Shown in pieces: positions 20,627 through 30,819 of a stretch of DNA of 64,000 bases. Position 1 is the stretch's first letter. The number at the start of each line of letters is the position of its first letter. Position numbers and translations under genes: made by a program. The notes beneath the pieces were generated by a model that did not search any database, was not told the DNA's origin, and worked only from the letters and a program-made list of their open reading frames with translations. Location of the stretch: assembly GCF_002259415.1 (NCBI RefSeq), contig NZ_NPFY01000012.1, forward strand, positions 124,001 to 188,000, written 5' to 3'. The DNA is from Rhodococcus sp. 14-2470-1b. GTDB lineage: Bacteria > Actinomycetota > Actinomycetes > Mycobacteriales > Mycobacteriaceae.

Positions 20627-21418
20627 ATGAGCACAGCAACCACTCACGCCGCCAAGGAACATGCGCGCTCGCAGGCCGCTGAGGTCGACGCCCCTACCGG
20701 CCCCGACGGTGTGGAGCTCACCTGGGCCGAGACGATTCCCGGCGGCCGGTATTCCACCAAGGTCCTGGCCCGCGGGACACGGCTGAGGTTGCGCGACGTC
20801 GACGGCGCCGCCTGCGCCCATCTGCTGCTCTACCGCGCCGACGCGCCGTGGGAGAGACTCAATGCGGCCGACACGGTCAAGGTCCCCTGGCAGGCGTACA
20901 TCACGACAGGGCATCCGCTGCTGTCGGATCAGGGCAGAGTCCTCGCCACCGTCGTCGCGGACAGTTCGGGCCGTCACGACGCGCTGTGCGGAACCACCTC
21001 GGCAGCAACGAATGCGGCGAAGTACGGGACAGGGGCCCTGCATTCCGCGTCGCCCGCGGGCCGCGAGATGTTCACCGTCGGAGCCGCCAAGAACGGCCTG
21101 GAGCCACGTGATCTCCCCCCGTCGATCTCGTTCTTCCACGGAGTGCGTGTCGACGCCGACGGAACACTCACCAGCACCGGCTCGGCCGGCCCCGGTACCG
21201 AAGTCGATCTGCTGATCCACCTGCCGGTCGTCGTGCTGCTCGCGAACACCGCGCACCCACTCGATCCCGCGGACTCGTTCGGCACGACGGCACTCGACGT
21301 GACCGCCTGGGATGCGTCGGAGGAGCTGCTCGCACTCCCGAACTCCGAACCGGAGTACGAGCGCGCGGTATGGAACACCGAGAGCGCCTGGACCGCGCTG
21401 AACCCGAAAGGTGCATGA
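20627..21418 (+). CDS. DUF1989 protein 1 (urea carboxylase-associated / carboxyguanidine deiminase-like)
   Basis: 263 aa. The core RDVDGAACAHLLLYRADAP, followed by CGTTSAATNAAKYG and SISFFHGVRVDADG, marks the DUF1989 family. In guanidine-degrading bacteria two such proteins (CgdA and CgdB) form the deiminase that turns carboxyguanidine into allophanate; older annotations call them urea carboxylase-associated proteins. It is the longer of the two copies here, with a ~35-residue N-terminal extension. Coupled to the next gene by 1-4 shared bases. Whether it acts on carboxyguanidine here depends on the missing carboxylase parts discussed under findings. Confidence 0.85.
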   Translation: MSTATTHAAKEHARSQAAEVDAPTGPDGVELTWAETIPGGRYSTKVLARGTRLRLRDVDGAACAHLLLYRADAPWERLNAADTVKVPWQAYITTGHPLLSDQGRVLATVVADSSGRHDALCGTTSAATNAAKYGTGALHSASPAGREMFTVGAAKNGLEPRDLPPSISFFHGVRVDADGTLTSTGSAGPGTEVDLLIHLPVVVLLANTAHPLDPADSFGTTALDVTAWDASEELLALPNSEPEYERAVWNTESAWTALNPKGA

Positions 21419-22038
21419 TGACAACGACACTCGGAGCGGTAGTCCTCGACCAGGTCGCCGACGCTCGTGGCCCGTGGTCGGCCATCGTGAAGGCGGGCGA
21501 TGTCCTGACGATGATCGACCTGCACGGCAACCAGGCCGTGGACACGTTGCTCTACGCCGCCGACGATCACGCCGTCCGGTACTCGGCAGCAGCGACGGTC
21601 ACTGCCCAGCGCAACCTGTTCCTCACCTCCGGAACCGTGCTGCGCAGCGATGATTCGTCACCGCTGATGACGATCGTCGCCGACGAGGTCGGTAATCACG
21701 ACACCGTCGGCGGCGCCTGCTCGCAGGAGTCGAACACCCTGCGCTACGGCCACCACACTCGGCACCAGCACGCGTGCGTGGAGAATTTCCTGATCGAGGG
21801 AGCCAAGTGGGGACTCGGCAAGCGAGACATGGTGTCCAACATCAACTTCTTCATGAACGTGCCCGTCGACGCGGACGGCACACTCGGCATCGTCGACGGT
21901 TTGTCGGCGCCCGGGAAGTCGCTGTCCTTGCGCGCCGAGGTGGACACCCTCGTTCTGGTCTCGAACTGCCCGCAGATCAACAATCCCTGCAACGGGTTCG
22001 ACCCGACGTCGGTTCGTATGGTGGTGAGCAGGCCATGA
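21418..22038 (+). CDS. DUF1989 protein 2 (urea carboxylase-associated / carboxyguanidine deiminase-like)
   Basis: 206 aa paralogue of the preceding protein. Conserved blocks include [28 protein letters not shown], a His-rich HHTRHQHAC and [17 protein letters not shown]. Two adjacent ATGs exist (21415, 21418); the second leaves a better spacing after AAAGG and shares one base with the upstream stop. The two DUF1989 proteins are expected to form a hetero-oligomer, as CgdA/CgdB do. The Cys and His cluster may bind a metal or catalyse deamination; this is inference. Overlaps the next gene by 4 nt (ATGA). Confidence 0.85.
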   Translation: MTTTLGAVVLDQVADARGPWSAIVKAGDVLTMIDLHGNQAVDTLLYAADDHAVRYSAAATVTAQRNLFLTSGTVLRSDDSSPLMTIVADEVGNHDTVGGACSQESNTLRYGHHTRHQHACVENFLIEGAKWGLGKRDMVSNINFFMNVPVDADGTLGIVDGLSAPGKSLSLRAEVDTLVLVSNCPQINNPCNGFDPTSVRMVVSRP

Positions 22039-24077
22039 GCACCACCAAGATGACCGTCGTGCGGCCGGGCATGCTGACGACGGTGCAGGACTGGCCGGGA
22101 CGCGTCGGCTACTGGAAGGTGGGGGTTCCTCCGTCGGGGCCGATGGACGATCTGTCGTTCCGCCTGGGCAATGTGGCCCTCGGGAATCCCGAGGGCGCCC
22201 CGGGCCTCGAGTCCGCGATGGCCGGCCCTGCGTTGACGTTCGACGCCGATACGTACGTGTGTGTCACCGGTGCGGACGCTCGTGTGCGGATCGACGGGAC
22301 CGACGTGCCTCAGTGGCGGCCCGTCCTGGTCCCGGCCGGTGCGGTGCTGGACGTCGGACCCACCACGGGAGCAGGCCTGCGCGTCTACGTGACGGTGCAG
22401 GGACGGATCGAAGTCGAGGACTATCTCGGCAGCGCGGCCACGTTCACGCTCGGCAAATTCGGGGGCCACCGCGGCGGCACCCTTGCCGAAGGAGATGTCC
22501 TCGAGGTCGCCGGGGGCGCCGGTCGAGACGGCATTCGATCCATTCCCATGGAACATCGTCCCGTCCTGACGACGACGTGGGACATCGCGGTGACCGAGGG
22601 GCCGCACGGCGCGCCCGAGTTCTTCACCCGCGCGGACATGGACACCCTGTACGCGACGCGGTACGAGGTCCACTTCAACTCCGACCGCACGGGTGTGCGC
22701 CTCATCGGTCCCCAGCCGGAATGGGCGCGCGAGGACGGCGGTGAGGCCGGGCTCCACCCGTCGAACATCCATGACAACGCGTACTCGGTAGGCGCGCTCG
22801 ATTTCACCGGTGACACCCCGATCCTCCTGGGGCCCGACGGCCCGAGCCTCGGCGGCTTCGTCTGTCCGGTCACCGTCGTTGCGGCCGAACGCTGGAAGCT
22901 CGGGCAGTTGAAGCCGGGGGACACCATCCGGTTCGTACCGGTGAAGGCCGCCCATGCGGCCGCACTCGGCGCACTGGGACTCGAACGCAGGGCATCGCTT
23001 CCGGTCGTCTTCTCCGCCGGCGGAGACGGGGACGACGGCGTCATCGCGCGCCGCGACGGTGAGACCGCGGTGACGTATCGGCGCTCCGGCGACGACAACG
23101 TGCTCGTCGAGTACGGAGACATGAAACTGGACCTCGCACTGCGCGCACGGGCACATGCGCTGCACCAGCGTATCGAAGCGATCGCCCCGAAGGGACTGCT
23201 GGATCTGACACCCGGAATCCGGTCGCTGCAGGTCAAGGTCGACCCGGACGTACTGCCGATCACGACGCTGATGGGGTTGCTCGACGACGTCGAATCCGAC
23301 CTCCCCGCCGCATCGGAGCTCGTCGTTCCGTCTCGCACCGTCCGTATGCCTCTGTCCTGGGACGACCCGTCGACCCGCGAAGCCATCGCCCGCTACATGC
23401 ACGGCGTCCGGTCCGACGCACCGTGGTGCCCGTGGAACATCGAATTCATCCGGCGCATGAACGGATTGGATTCCGTCGCAGACGTGTTCGACACCGTCTT
23501 CGCAGCCGACTACATGGTTCTCGGACTGGGTGACGTCTACCTCGGGGCACCCGTCGCCACCCCACTCGACCCGCGGCACAGGCTGGTCACCACCAAATAC
23601 AATCCCGCACGTACCTGGACCCCGGAGAACGCCGTCGGAATCGGCGGGGCATACCTCTGCATCTACGGAATGGAAGGCCCCGGTGGTTACCAGTTTGTCG
23701 GCCGCACAACTCAGGTCTGGAACCACCGCTATTCCGGCGAAACAAAGTCCACAGGCTCCGGTCCTGCCTCCCCAGGACAGTTCCAACCCGAAAGCCCCTG
23801 GCTGCTCAGGTTTTTCGACCGGATTTCGTGGTATCCGGTCGAGCCCGAGGAACTGATGGATCTGCGCGCGGACACGGCGGCCGGGCGGGGTAACGGGGGA
23901 GTGGAGATCACCGACGGTGAATTCTCCCTTGCCGAGCACGACAAGTTCCTCGCCGCCGAACACGAGTCGATCGAGCAGTTCCGCACGATTCAGGCGGCAG
24001 CGTTCGATGCCGAGCGTGCTGCATGGTCGGCAGCGGGCGAGTTCAGCAAGAAGGAGGGGTCCCATGCAGCTGCATGA
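22035..24077 (+). CDS. KipA/KipI (AHS2-AHS1) carboxyltransferase-like protein without biotin carboxylase or BCCP domains
   Basis: 680 aa. The N-terminal half is an AHS2/KipA-type domain ([50 protein letters not shown]). The C-terminal half is AHS1/KipI-like ([46 protein letters not shown]). In urea or guanidine carboxylase these lie between an N-terminal biotin carboxylase and a C-terminal biotinyl domain in a ~1200-residue chain. Here neither is present: the protein begins directly at AHS2 and ends after a helical [20 protein letters not shown] segment with no AMKM motif. The alternative relative is the PxpB/PxpC 5-oxoprolinase. Starts within ATGA of the upstream stop. Confidence 0.85.
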   Translation: MSTTKMTVVRPGMLTTVQDWPGRVGYWKVGVPPSGPMDDLSFRLGNVALGNPEGAPGLESAMAGPALTFDADTYVCVTGADARVRIDGTDVPQWRPVLVPAGAVLDVGPTTGAGLRVYVTVQGRIEVEDYLGSAATFTLGKFGGHRGGTLAEGDVLEVAGGAGRDGIRSIPMEHRPVLTTTWDIAVTEGPHGAPEFFTRADMDTLYATRYEVHFNSDRTGVRLIGPQPEWAREDGGEAGLHPSNIHDNAYSVGALDFTGDTPILLGPDGPSLGGFVCPVTVVAAERWKLGQLKPGDTIRFVPVKAAHAAALGALGLERRASLPVVFSAGGDGDDGVIARRDGETAVTYRRSGDDNVLVEYGDMKLDLALRARAHALHQRIEAIAPKGLLDLTPGIRSLQVKVDPDVLPITTLMGLLDDVESDLPAASELVVPSRTVRMPLSWDDPSTREAIARYMHGVRSDAPWCPWNIEFIRRMNGLDSVADVFDTVFAADYMVLGLGDVYLGAPVATPLDPRHRLVTTKYNPARTWTPENAVGIGGAYLCIYGMEGPGGYQFVGRTTQVWNHRYSGETKSTGSGPASPGQFQPESPWLLRFFDRISWYPVEPEELMDLRADTAAGRGNGGVEITDGEFSLAEHDKFLAAEHESIEQFRTIQAAAFDAERAAWSAAGEFSKKEGSHAAA

Positions 24078-25749
24078 CAGGATTCGTCAGGCGTACGAGC
24101 GAATTGCCGAGGTCGATCGTCCCGAGGTGTGGATCACGCTGCGCAGTGAGGCCGACGTTCTTGCCGATGCGGACCTCGTCGACGCATCGTTGCCCCTCGC
24201 GGGAATGCTCGTCGCGGTGAAGGACAACGTCGACGTCGCAGGGCTGCCGACGACGGCTGCGTGCCCCGAGTTCTCGTACGTGCCCGAGGTGTCCGCGACG
24301 GCGGTCACCCGCCTCGTCGAGCAGGGTGCTCTGGTGCTCGGCAAGACCAATCTCGACCAGTTCGCCACCGGTCTCGTCGGGACGCGGAGCCCGTACGGGA
24401 CAGTGCGATGTGCGTGGGATCCCGAGCGAGTGTCGGGCGGTTCCAGTTCCGGCTCCGCCGTCGCGGTCGCGCTGGGAATCGCGGATATCGGAATCGGGAC
24501 GGACACTGCAGGTTCGGGGCGCGTACCGGCGTCGTTCCACGGTCTCGTCGGGATCAAGACGACTCTCGGGATCGTTCCGACGACCGGTGTGGTCCCGGCA
24601 TGCGTCGACTACGACTGCGTGACGGTGATGGCGACCGACCTCGACACGGCGACCCTGGCCACCCGCGTCATGGCCGGGTTCGACGACGCCGATCCACGCA
24701 GCCGGTCGTGGCCGGCGGACGTGAGACTGGCTGCGTCGCCGAGCCCGAGGGTGGCGGTGCCCCGAGCCGAAGACCTCGCCGCATTGAGTCCCGAGTACCG
24801 CGATGCGTTCGACAGAACGGTGGCCGGCCTGCGGGTACGGGGGATCGAGTACGACACCGTGGACATCTCGTCGCTTCTGGACATCGCGACGTTGCTGTAC
24901 GACGGAGCGATTGTTGCGCAGAGGTATTCGGCGGTGGGAGAGTTCCTGGACTCGAATCCTGCGTCAGCGGACGCCACGGTGGCGCGCATCGTCTCCGGGG
25001 CCGCCGAGCCGTCGGCGCACCGGTACGTCGACGATCTGTCGACGATTGCCGCAGGCAAGCGCATCGCCGTGGGCCTGCTGGACGGGTACGACGGGCTTTT
25101 GCTGCCGACGACGACCGAGCACCCGACGATCGCTGCAGTACAAGCGGATCCGCTTGCCGTCAACAGGCGAATGGGGACGTTCACCAACTTCTGCAACCTA
25201 CTGGACATGGCGGCCGTCGCGGTTCCCGGAGAATCGACCGGTGCCGGCGACCCGTTCGGAGTCATGGTCGTCGTACCGGGCTTCCACGATCAGGTAGCCG
25301 TGGACCTCGCTGCTGCGCTCACCTCGGCCCCGGCACCCGTCCTCGTCGCCGATGGCATCGATGTTCTCGTCGTGGGAGCGCATCTGAAGGGCTTTCCGGT
25401 GCACCACCAGCTGACCGATCGCGGTGCACGCTTCCTCGGCGATGTCCTGACGTCCGACGCGTATCGCCTGGTCGATCTGGGGACGACGCCGCCGAAACCC
25501 GGTCTGGTGCGGCATACCTCCGGCGCCGGGGCTGCGATTGCCGGGGAGTTGTATCGGATGTCCGCGGCGGGTGTGGGCACGTTCCTGGCCGGTCTTCCGG
25601 TTCCGATGGGTCTGACGCCGGTGGAACTGTCCGACGGCCGGTGGGTCACGGGATTCTGCTGCTCGTACGAGGCGGCCGGCGCGGGTGTGGACATCACGAA
25701 ATTCGGTGGCTGGCGGGCGTACCGCGAGCGCACCCCTGCACCTGTATGA
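24064..25749 (+). CDS. atzF: Allophanate hydrolase (amidase-signature family)
   Basis: 561 aa. Hydrolyses allophanate to ammonia and CO2 (via dicarboxyurea in AtzF enzymes). The amidase-signature triad is visible: Lys53 in VAVKDN, the Ser cluster 127-129 in GGSSSGSA, and nucleophile Ser151 in [10 protein letters not shown] second, C-terminal AtzF-type domain (about 440-561) has [10 protein letters not shown] and ends with [14 protein letters not shown] 24064 follows AAGGAGGGG and overlaps the previous gene by 14 nt in another frame. Last gene of the operon, so the pathway ends in ammonia release. Confidence 0.92.
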   Translation: MQLHDRIRQAYERIAEVDRPEVWITLRSEADVLADADLVDASLPLAGMLVAVKDNVDVAGLPTTAACPEFSYVPEVSATAVTRLVEQGALVLGKTNLDQFATGLVGTRSPYGTVRCAWDPERVSGGSSSGSAVAVALGIADIGIGTDTAGSGRVPASFHGLVGIKTTLGIVPTTGVVPACVDYDCVTVMATDLDTATLATRVMAGFDDADPRSRSWPADVRLAASPSPRVAVPRAEDLAALSPEYRDAFDRTVAGLRVRGIEYDTVDISSLLDIATLLYDGAIVAQRYSAVGEFLDSNPASADATVARIVSGAAEPSAHRYVDDLSTIAAGKRIAVGLLDGYDGLLLPTTTEHPTIAAVQADPLAVNRRMGTFTNFCNLLDMAAVAVPGESTGAGDPFGVMVVVPGFHDQVAVDLAAALTSAPAPVLVADGIDVLVVGAHLKGFPVHHQLTDRGARFLGDVLTSDAYRLVDLGTTPPKPGLVRHTSGAGAAIAGELYRMSAAGVGTFLAGLPVPMGLTPVELSDGRWVTGFCCSYEAAGAGVDITKFGGWRAYRERTPAPV

Positions 25750-25750
25750 A

Positions 25751-27256
25751 TCAGGTGCGACGGAGGAGGCCGTAGACCACGACGGCCGAGACGGCCATGA
25801 GGCCTGCGCTCCACACGGCGGCCAGGTTCAGGCCGTCGACGAAGCTCTGCGCGGCGAGTTCGCGCAGCATGTCGTTCAGTGGGGGTGGCAGTAGCTCGGC
25901 CACTGCCATTCCGCCGCCGACGGTTTCGGTGGCGGGTCCGGCGATGTCCGCGGGTGTTTCCGGAGGTACCTGGGCGGAGACGCCGTTGCGGTAGACGGTG
26001 GATCCGATGGTGCCGAGGATGGCGATTCCGACGGCACCTCCGAGCTCGGCTCCGGTCTCGGACAGTGCCGATGCGGCACCGGCCTTTTCGGGTGCGGCGG
26101 CGGTCAGGACGATGTCGGAGTTGAGGGTGGACGCGGCACCGACACCGAGGGTGATCAGGGACATTCCGGTGATCAGCAGCGGGATGCCGGAGTTCGAACC
26201 GACGAAGTGCAGAGCCAGCGAACCCACGGCGATGAGCACCAATCCACCGGCGATGATGGTGCCCGTCGGGATGATCTTGCTCAGCGTCGGGGAGAAGACG
26301 GCACCGACTGCCGCTGCCGCAGCGGGGATCAGCAACCACAGTCCGGCAGCCAGCGGGCCGAGGCCGACGAGGAGTTGGAGGTACTGCGAGGCGAACAGGC
26401 TGAAGCCGGTCAGTGCGAAGATCACCAGGAATTGCACCAGGACGGCTGCGCTGAACGCGCGTTCGCCGAAGAGTGTCACGTCGATCAGCGGGTCCTTGGC
26501 CTTGCGTTGCCGGAGGACGAACAGGAATCCGAGCACCAGCCCACCTGCCGCGGTGGAGACGGTGGCGACGTCGAAACCTTCCTGTGCACCGTGTTTGATC
26601 GCGTAGACGATGCCGAGCATCGCGACGATGGACAGGGCGACACTGATGGGGTCGAACTTGCCTGGCTCGGGGTCCTTGAACTCGGGAACCAGCAGGGGCG
26701 CCGCGACCAGGATCACGATCATCACCGGGATGTTGACGAGGAAGACCGATCCCCACCAGAAGTGCTCCAGCAGGAAACCGCCGATGACGGGCCCGATCGC
26801 CCCGCCGCCGGCGAAACCGGCCGTCCACAACCCTATTGCTTCCTTGCGTTGCGCCGGGTCGCGAAACATGTTGCGAATCAGGGACAGTGTGCTCGGCGCG
26901 ATGGTGGCACCGCCGACACCGAGAAGAGCGCGGGCGATCAGGAGCATTTCCGGCGAGGTGGAGAACGCGGCCAGTACCGAGGCGGCACCGAACACGAGGG
27001 CGCCGACCATCAACAGTCGCCGTCGGCCGATCCGGTCACCTACCGACCCCATCGTGATGAGAAGTCCGGCGAGGAAGAACCCGTAGAGGTCCAGAATCCA
27101 GAGAGTCTGGTTGCTGCTCGGCTCGAGGTCGGCGGTCACCGCGGGCAACGCGAGGTAGAGCACCGAGATGTCCATCGAGACGAGCAGAATGGGTACGACG
27201 AGGACAGCGAGCCCCAGCCAGTCCTTCCGCGTCGCCTTCTCGTGCACGTCGCTCAC
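25751..27256 (-). CDS. MFS drug/proton antiporter, DHA2 (14-helix) type
   Basis: 501 aa. Fourteen membrane helices can be counted, with the family motif A loop GDRIGRRRLL after helix 2 and the DHA2-type LDLYGFFLAGLL and GGATIAPSTLSLIRN (motif C region GGGAIGPVIGGFLL). Relatives such as QacA and LfrA export cationic drugs and dyes. I prefer GTG 27256 because AAAGGGGA lies just upstream; ATG 27298 (14 residues longer) has no ribosome site. Converges on atzF with a single base between stops and is divergent from the monooxygenase gene. Substrate not predictable. Confidence 0.88.
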   Translation of the reverse strand: MSDVHEKATRKDWLGLAVLVVPILLVSMDISVLYLALPAVTADLEPSSNQTLWILDLYGFFLAGLLITMGSVGDRIGRRRLLMVGALVFGAASVLAAFSTSPEMLLIARALLGVGGATIAPSTLSLIRNMFRDPAQRKEAIGLWTAGFAGGGAIGPVIGGFLLEHFWWGSVFLVNIPVMIVILVAAPLLVPEFKDPEPGKFDPISVALSIVAMLGIVYAIKHGAQEGFDVATVSTAAGGLVLGFLFVLRQRKAKDPLIDVTLFGERAFSAAVLVQFLVIFALTGFSLFASQYLQLLVGLGPLAAGLWLLIPAAAAAVGAVFSPTLSKIIPTGTIIAGGLVLIAVGSLALHFVGSNSGIPLLITGMSLITLGVGAASTLNSDIVLTAAAPEKAGAASALSETGAELGGAVGIAILGTIGSTVYRNGVSAQVPPETPADIAGPATETVGGGMAVAELLPPPLNDMLRELAAQSFVDGLNLAAVWSAGLMAVSAVVVYGLLRRT

Positions 27257-27357
27257 GATTCCCCTTTGATCTGTTTCAGCCGATGCGGATGCGTTCATGA
27301 CGGTACCGTCGGACTCGGTGGTTGCCGTACACCCCACCACTGGCGAAAGGGAGAATT

Positions 27358-27654
27358 GTGCTCAGTGATCTGAAGGTCGTCGCAACGATCGCCGCGAAAC
27401 CCGAATCGGTGGACGTCGTCCGCGCAGGCTTGGCCGAACTCGCGGCGGAGTCACTGCACGAGGACGGCAACGTGTCCTACGAACTGTTCGAATCCGCCGC
27501 CGAACCGGGAACGTTCGTGACCATCGAGGTGTGGCGGTCCGAGGACGATCTGGACGCGCACATGAAGACCCCGCACCTACAGAAGGCGCTGAGCGAATTC
27601 GGCGAGCACTTGGCAGCCCCGCCCGCCATCCATCCGCTACGCGTGGTTCGGTAG
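27358..27654 (+). CDS. Antibiotic biosynthesis monooxygenase (ABM/YgiN-like) domain protein
   Basis: 98 aa single-domain protein. GTG 27358 has AAAGGGAG immediately upstream; an earlier in-frame start at 27322 lacks one. The pattern KVVATIAAKPESVDVVRAGL... YELFESAAEPGTFVTIEVWRSEDDLDAHMKTPHL is the ABM/YgiN ferredoxin-like barrel, with the conserved Trp and the His near DAHMKTPH. Family members act as dimeric cofactor-free quinol or anthrone monooxygenases or as haem-degrading enzymes. It is divergent from the efflux pump, suggesting joint handling of quinone-like compounds (inference). Confidence 0.85.
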   Translation: MLSDLKVVATIAAKPESVDVVRAGLAELAAESLHEDGNVSYELFESAAEPGTFVTIEVWRSEDDLDAHMKTPHLQKALSEFGEHLAAPPAIHPLRVVR

Positions 27655-29151
27655 CTCCGCAGTTCTTCCCTCGGTGCGCGTCGACGCCCGATACACGACG
27701 CCGGAGACGACGAGCAGCGCGGCGGTCAGCACCAACGCCAGCCAGCCGGTCGACGTCATCGACGAGTAACCGATCTCGCGAGCACCCGCCGCGGTGTACG
27801 CCATCGGCATGAAGGCCGACAGGTGTCCCCAGATCGCCGCGCTACTGGCCGAGGCGGCGCCGCAGACGACGACCTGGACGACGAGCAGCACCACGTTCAC
27901 CGCCTGCCCGACGGCCGGTCCCAGTACCCGTTGGATGGCACCCGCAGCTGCGAGGTAGGCGCCTGCCGAGACGACGAGGAACGCTCCTGCTCCGATCAGG
28001 GCACCGATCGAGGCGTCGGGTGCGGTGAAGGCGAACGCGAGGGCTGCGCACGCGCCCACGGCTGCCACTGCGACGGCGGCGGCAACCCACCGCAGACGGG
28101 AGTCGCGGCTCAGGACTCGTACGAGGCTGACGGCACCGACCGCGCCGACGGCGACGAGTGCGGCGATGAGGTACGGAGCCACCGAGGTCGTGGAGCCGGA
28201 TGTGCCGGAGGCTGCTGCCACGTCGGTCGAATCGCCGGTGGCGACAGCGTTCCCGCTGTTCAATTCCCCGCCGTTCAATTGCCCGCTGTTCAATTGCTTG
28301 GCGGTTGGGAGGCCGGCTGTTGCTTCCTGGACGTTGGTCTGGATGCCGCTGACGATGCCGGAGACCGGTTCCACCGCGGTCACGAGTTGATCGGTGCCGG
28401 CACGCAGTTGGCCGCCGCCGTCGTCGAGCTGTCCCAGCCCGTCCCGGAGCTGAACGGTGGCGTCGCCGATTTGGCTTGTGGCCGAGAGGAACTGGCTCGA
28501 CGGGTCGTTGAGTTCCCCGGAAAGCTGGCGCGCTCCCGCCTTGAGTGTCTGCAACTGATCCAGAGTGTCGGGGCCGAAACCCTGGGTGTTCAGAGTGTCG
28601 ATAACCCCGCGAATCTGGCCGGAGATGCCGTCGGATCCGGGGTGGGGGAACGCGTCGACCTGCTGCGCAGCGGCTTCGAGTGACGCGGTGAACTGAGCCT
28701 GCTGGGCACCGAATCCGGCGAGGGTGTCGACGACCTCGTCGACGCCTCCGCTGATCTGCGACGCGCCGTCACCGAGTTGGCCGATGCCTGCGCGGTACTC
28801 CACGAACCCGTCGGCGAGTTGGACCGTGCCGTCGTGTGCCTGGGTGATGCCGTCGGTGAGCTGCACGACTCCGTCGTTGAGTTGGTTGCCGCCGTCGGTG
28901 AGCTGGCTGACGCCTGCAGACAGGAAGCTCACGGGCAGTCCGGCTTCCTGCAGGTTCTTCCGCGAGGTGGCCAGCGGATCACCGGTGGGAGTGTCGGTCG
29001 GGGCCTCGGCCGTCGACGCAACCGTGGTCGGCTGGGTGTCCGCAGTCAGGTCGACGCCGGCGCCGAGCGCGAACGAACCGGCAGCCACCAGCGGAAAAGC
29101 GATGGCGAGAAGTGCGACGGACGGCCGACGAGCGAGACTGAATTTACCCAT
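27637..29151 (-). CDS. YhgE/Pip-like membrane protein with LxxG heptad repeats
   Basis: 504 aa. An N-terminal helix (about 12-32) is followed by a large extracytoplasmic region with repeated heptads of the type QLTDGxx, QLNDGVV and QLRDGLG (about 80-260), typical of YhgE/Pip proteins. A short stretch of LNSGQLNGGELNSGN repeats comes next, then about five or six membrane helices to the C-terminus. Such proteins are membrane-anchored, elongated and linked in some bacteria to phage infection, type VII secretion or exporters. The usual C-terminal ABC-2-like half is present. Overlaps the ABM gene tail-to-tail by 18 nt. AGGATC precedes the ATG. Confidence 0.75.
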   Translation of the reverse strand: MGKFSLARRPSVALLAIAFPLVAAGSFALGAGVDLTADTQPTTVASTAEAPTDTPTGDPLATSRKNLQEAGLPVSFLSAGVSQLTDGGNQLNDGVVQLTDGITQAHDGTVQLADGFVEYRAGIGQLGDGASQISGGVDEVVDTLAGFGAQQAQFTASLEAAAQQVDAFPHPGSDGISGQIRGVIDTLNTQGFGPDTLDQLQTLKAGARQLSGELNDPSSQFLSATSQIGDATVQLRDGLGQLDDGGGQLRAGTDQLVTAVEPVSGIVSGIQTNVQEATAGLPTAKQLNSGQLNGGELNSGNAVATGDSTDVAAASGTSGSTTSVAPYLIAALVAVGAVGAVSLVRVLSRDSRLRWVAAAVAVAAVGACAALAFAFTAPDASIGALIGAGAFLVVSAGAYLAAAGAIQRVLGPAVGQAVNVVLLVVQVVVCGAASASSAAIWGHLSAFMPMAYTAAGAREIGYSSMTSTGWLALVLTAALLVVSGVVYRASTRTEGRTAELPNHA

Positions 29152-29266
29152 AGTGATCCTGAGGCTAACTGCCTTCCGCGGGCCGGTTGACCAGCCGACG
29201 AGCGGAAACGGCGTCGAAACCGTCTCTGAACTGCCTGTTTAAGAGGTCTATGAGGATTCCAGCGCG

Positions 29267-29863
29267 CTACCGGTTGCGTGGAAGCAGGTCCCAGACGTGG
29301 TGGGTTTCGTTGACCGACGACACGGATCTGGTGCCGTTGCGCGAGAACAGCACTCGGGTGATGGAGCAGTAGTCGATGGGGAAACCGAGAGCTTTCGGAG
29401 TGCCGAGGATGTCCTGGAGGAAAATGTTGATGACCCCGCCGTGCGCGAACAGGGCGACGGTGTCGGTGTGTTCGATTCCGTCGACCGCGGCCGCGATACC
29501 GCCGAGGACTCGGGCGCGGAAGGCGGCCTCGTCGACCTGCTCGGGCAGATGGCCCGCCTTGATGCGGTCGAACGCGTCGCGGAGCTCGGTGCGCGCATCT
29601 TCGATGGGGATGTAGCCGCCGAAGTCGCGGTCGTATTCGGTGATTCTGTCGTCGGTGCCCAGGTCCAGTCCCAGTTCGGCCGCCACCGGGGTACCGGTCT
29701 GCACTGCCCTGAGCTGAGTGCTCGCGACCGTCCGGGTGATGGGGAAGCGGGACAGGGCATCGGGCAGGCGACCGGCCTGCTCGCGGCCGAGTTCGGCGAG
29801 GGGCGGATCGGCGGATTCGTCGGATCGCAGGGGGAGCGCGTGTCGAATCAGGATCAGCTGCAC
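29267..29863 (-). CDS. Histidine phosphatase-family protein (phosphoglycerate mutase-like)
   Basis: 198 aa starting at GTG 29863. The family's catalytic RHG box appears as RHA (LILIRHALPL) with nucleophile His8. The second core residues are STQLRAVQT (Arg phosphate ligand) and AHGGVINIF with the second catalytic His. Members dephosphorylate small metabolites or phosphohistidine. Only 4 nt separate its start from the lysR stop, so it may be co-transcribed with that regulator. Substrate unknown. Confidence 0.87.
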   Translation of the reverse strand: MQLILIRHALPLRSDESADPPLAELGREQAGRLPDALSRFPITRTVASTQLRAVQTGTPVAAELGLDLGTDDRITEYDRDFGGYIPIEDARTELRDAFDRIKAGHLPEQVDEAAFRARVLGGIAAAVDGIEHTDTVALFAHGGVINIFLQDILGTPKALGFPIDYCSITRVLFSRNGTRSVSSVNETHHVWDLLPRNR

Positions 29864-29867
29864 ACGA

Positions 29868-30770
29868 TCACCTAACCACGAGCGATCTACCGCTGCGGAT
29901 CACCATCGTCCGGAAAGCATGCACCTGCCCGGCTGCCGTCCTGCCGGACCACACCATGCCGATCCGTCGTCTCGCCGCGGGATCGGAGATCTTCACCTCG
30001 ACGACCTCGGGACCCAGGCCACGGGATCGAGGCAGGATCGAGATGCCCAGGCCCGCCCCGACCAGGCCCCGCACGGTGTGGATGTCTCTGCCTTCGAATT
30101 CGATGTCCGGCGCTATCCCGGCGTCGGCCCACAGGTCTTCGCAGATCGACCGCATGCCGTAGCCGTGACCCATCGCGATGTAGCTGTCGCCTGCGGTGTC
30201 CCGGACGTGGACCGATCGCGCACGTGCCAAACGGTGGTCGGCGGGTACGACGAGAACGAGTCGCTCGTCGTAGAGCTGGAACGAGTTGTCCTCGGTGTGT
30301 TCGGCGCTGAGCGAGACGAACGCGAGATCGGCCACGCCGTCGTCGAGGCGGTCCAGGCACCGGGCCCGAGCGCCTTGATCCAGGTCGAACGTCACCGCCG
30401 GATGGTCACCGCGAAATTGCTTGATCAGCGCGGGGACGATGTCCTCGCCGAGAGTGTTCTGGAAGCTGATGGCGATGCGGCCCCGGGCGTTCGCGTCGTG
30501 TTCGCCCGCGGCGTCGAGGCCGGCTTCGAGGTCCACGGCGACGCGTTGAAGGTACGGGACGAGGATTCGGCCCGCGGTGGTCAGCGCGATACCGCGTCCG
30601 CTTCGTTCGACGAGGCGTACCCCGAGGATGCTCGACGCCCGGGCGATCTGTCGGCTGACGGTCGGTTGCGGCATGCCGAGGAGGTCGGACGCCTCGGTCA
30701 TGTGTTCGGTCTCCGCGACCGCGAGGAGTGCCGGAATCAGTGGAAGCAGGTGACGGGCCTCGTCGCGCAT
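29868..30770 (-). CDS. LysR-family regulator of the divergent MFS gene
   Basis: 300 aa from ATG 30770. The winged helix-turn-helix is at about 10-65 (LLAVAETEHMTEASDLLGMPQPTVSRQIARASSILG), and the effector domain spans about 90-295 with GLVGAGLGISILPRS near the end. A perfect 34-bp dyad lies between it and the divergent MFS transporter. That arrangement, LysR beside a YnfM-like MFS, is a common regulator/efflux pair. It probably controls both genes in response to a pump substrate, which I cannot name. Confidence 0.9.
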   Translation of the reverse strand: MRDEARHLLPLIPALLAVAETEHMTEASDLLGMPQPTVSRQIARASSILGVRLVERSGRGIALTTAGRILVPYLQRVAVDLEAGLDAAGEHDANARGRIAISFQNTLGEDIVPALIKQFRGDHPAVTFDLDQGARARCLDRLDDGVADLAFVSLSAEHTEDNSFQLYDERLVLVVPADHRLARARSVHVRDTAGDSYIAMGHGYGMRSICEDLWADAGIAPDIEFEGRDIHTVRGLVGAGLGISILPRSRGLGPEVVEVKISDPAARRRIGMVWSGRTAAGQVHAFRTMVIRSGRSLVVR

Positions 30771-30785
30771 GACCGAATCATAATG

Positions 30786-30819
30786 CCAATGCATGAGTGA
30801 CGGAGTGTTCATGCATTGG
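30786..30819. promoter_or_regulatory. Perfect 34-bp dyad between lysR and MFS genes
   Basis: Arms CCAATGCATGA (30786-30796) and TCATGCATTGG (30809-30819), 11 of 11 complementary, 12-nt spacer. Sits 15 bp from the lysR start and 33 bp before the MFS start. Size and position fit a LysR recognition site. Confidence 0.75.

Noticed and set aside
21744..24065. 773-codon open frame antisense to the carboxyltransferase gene
   Set aside because: Same explanation: a shadow of a GC-rich coding strand, with no recognisable domain or ribosome site.
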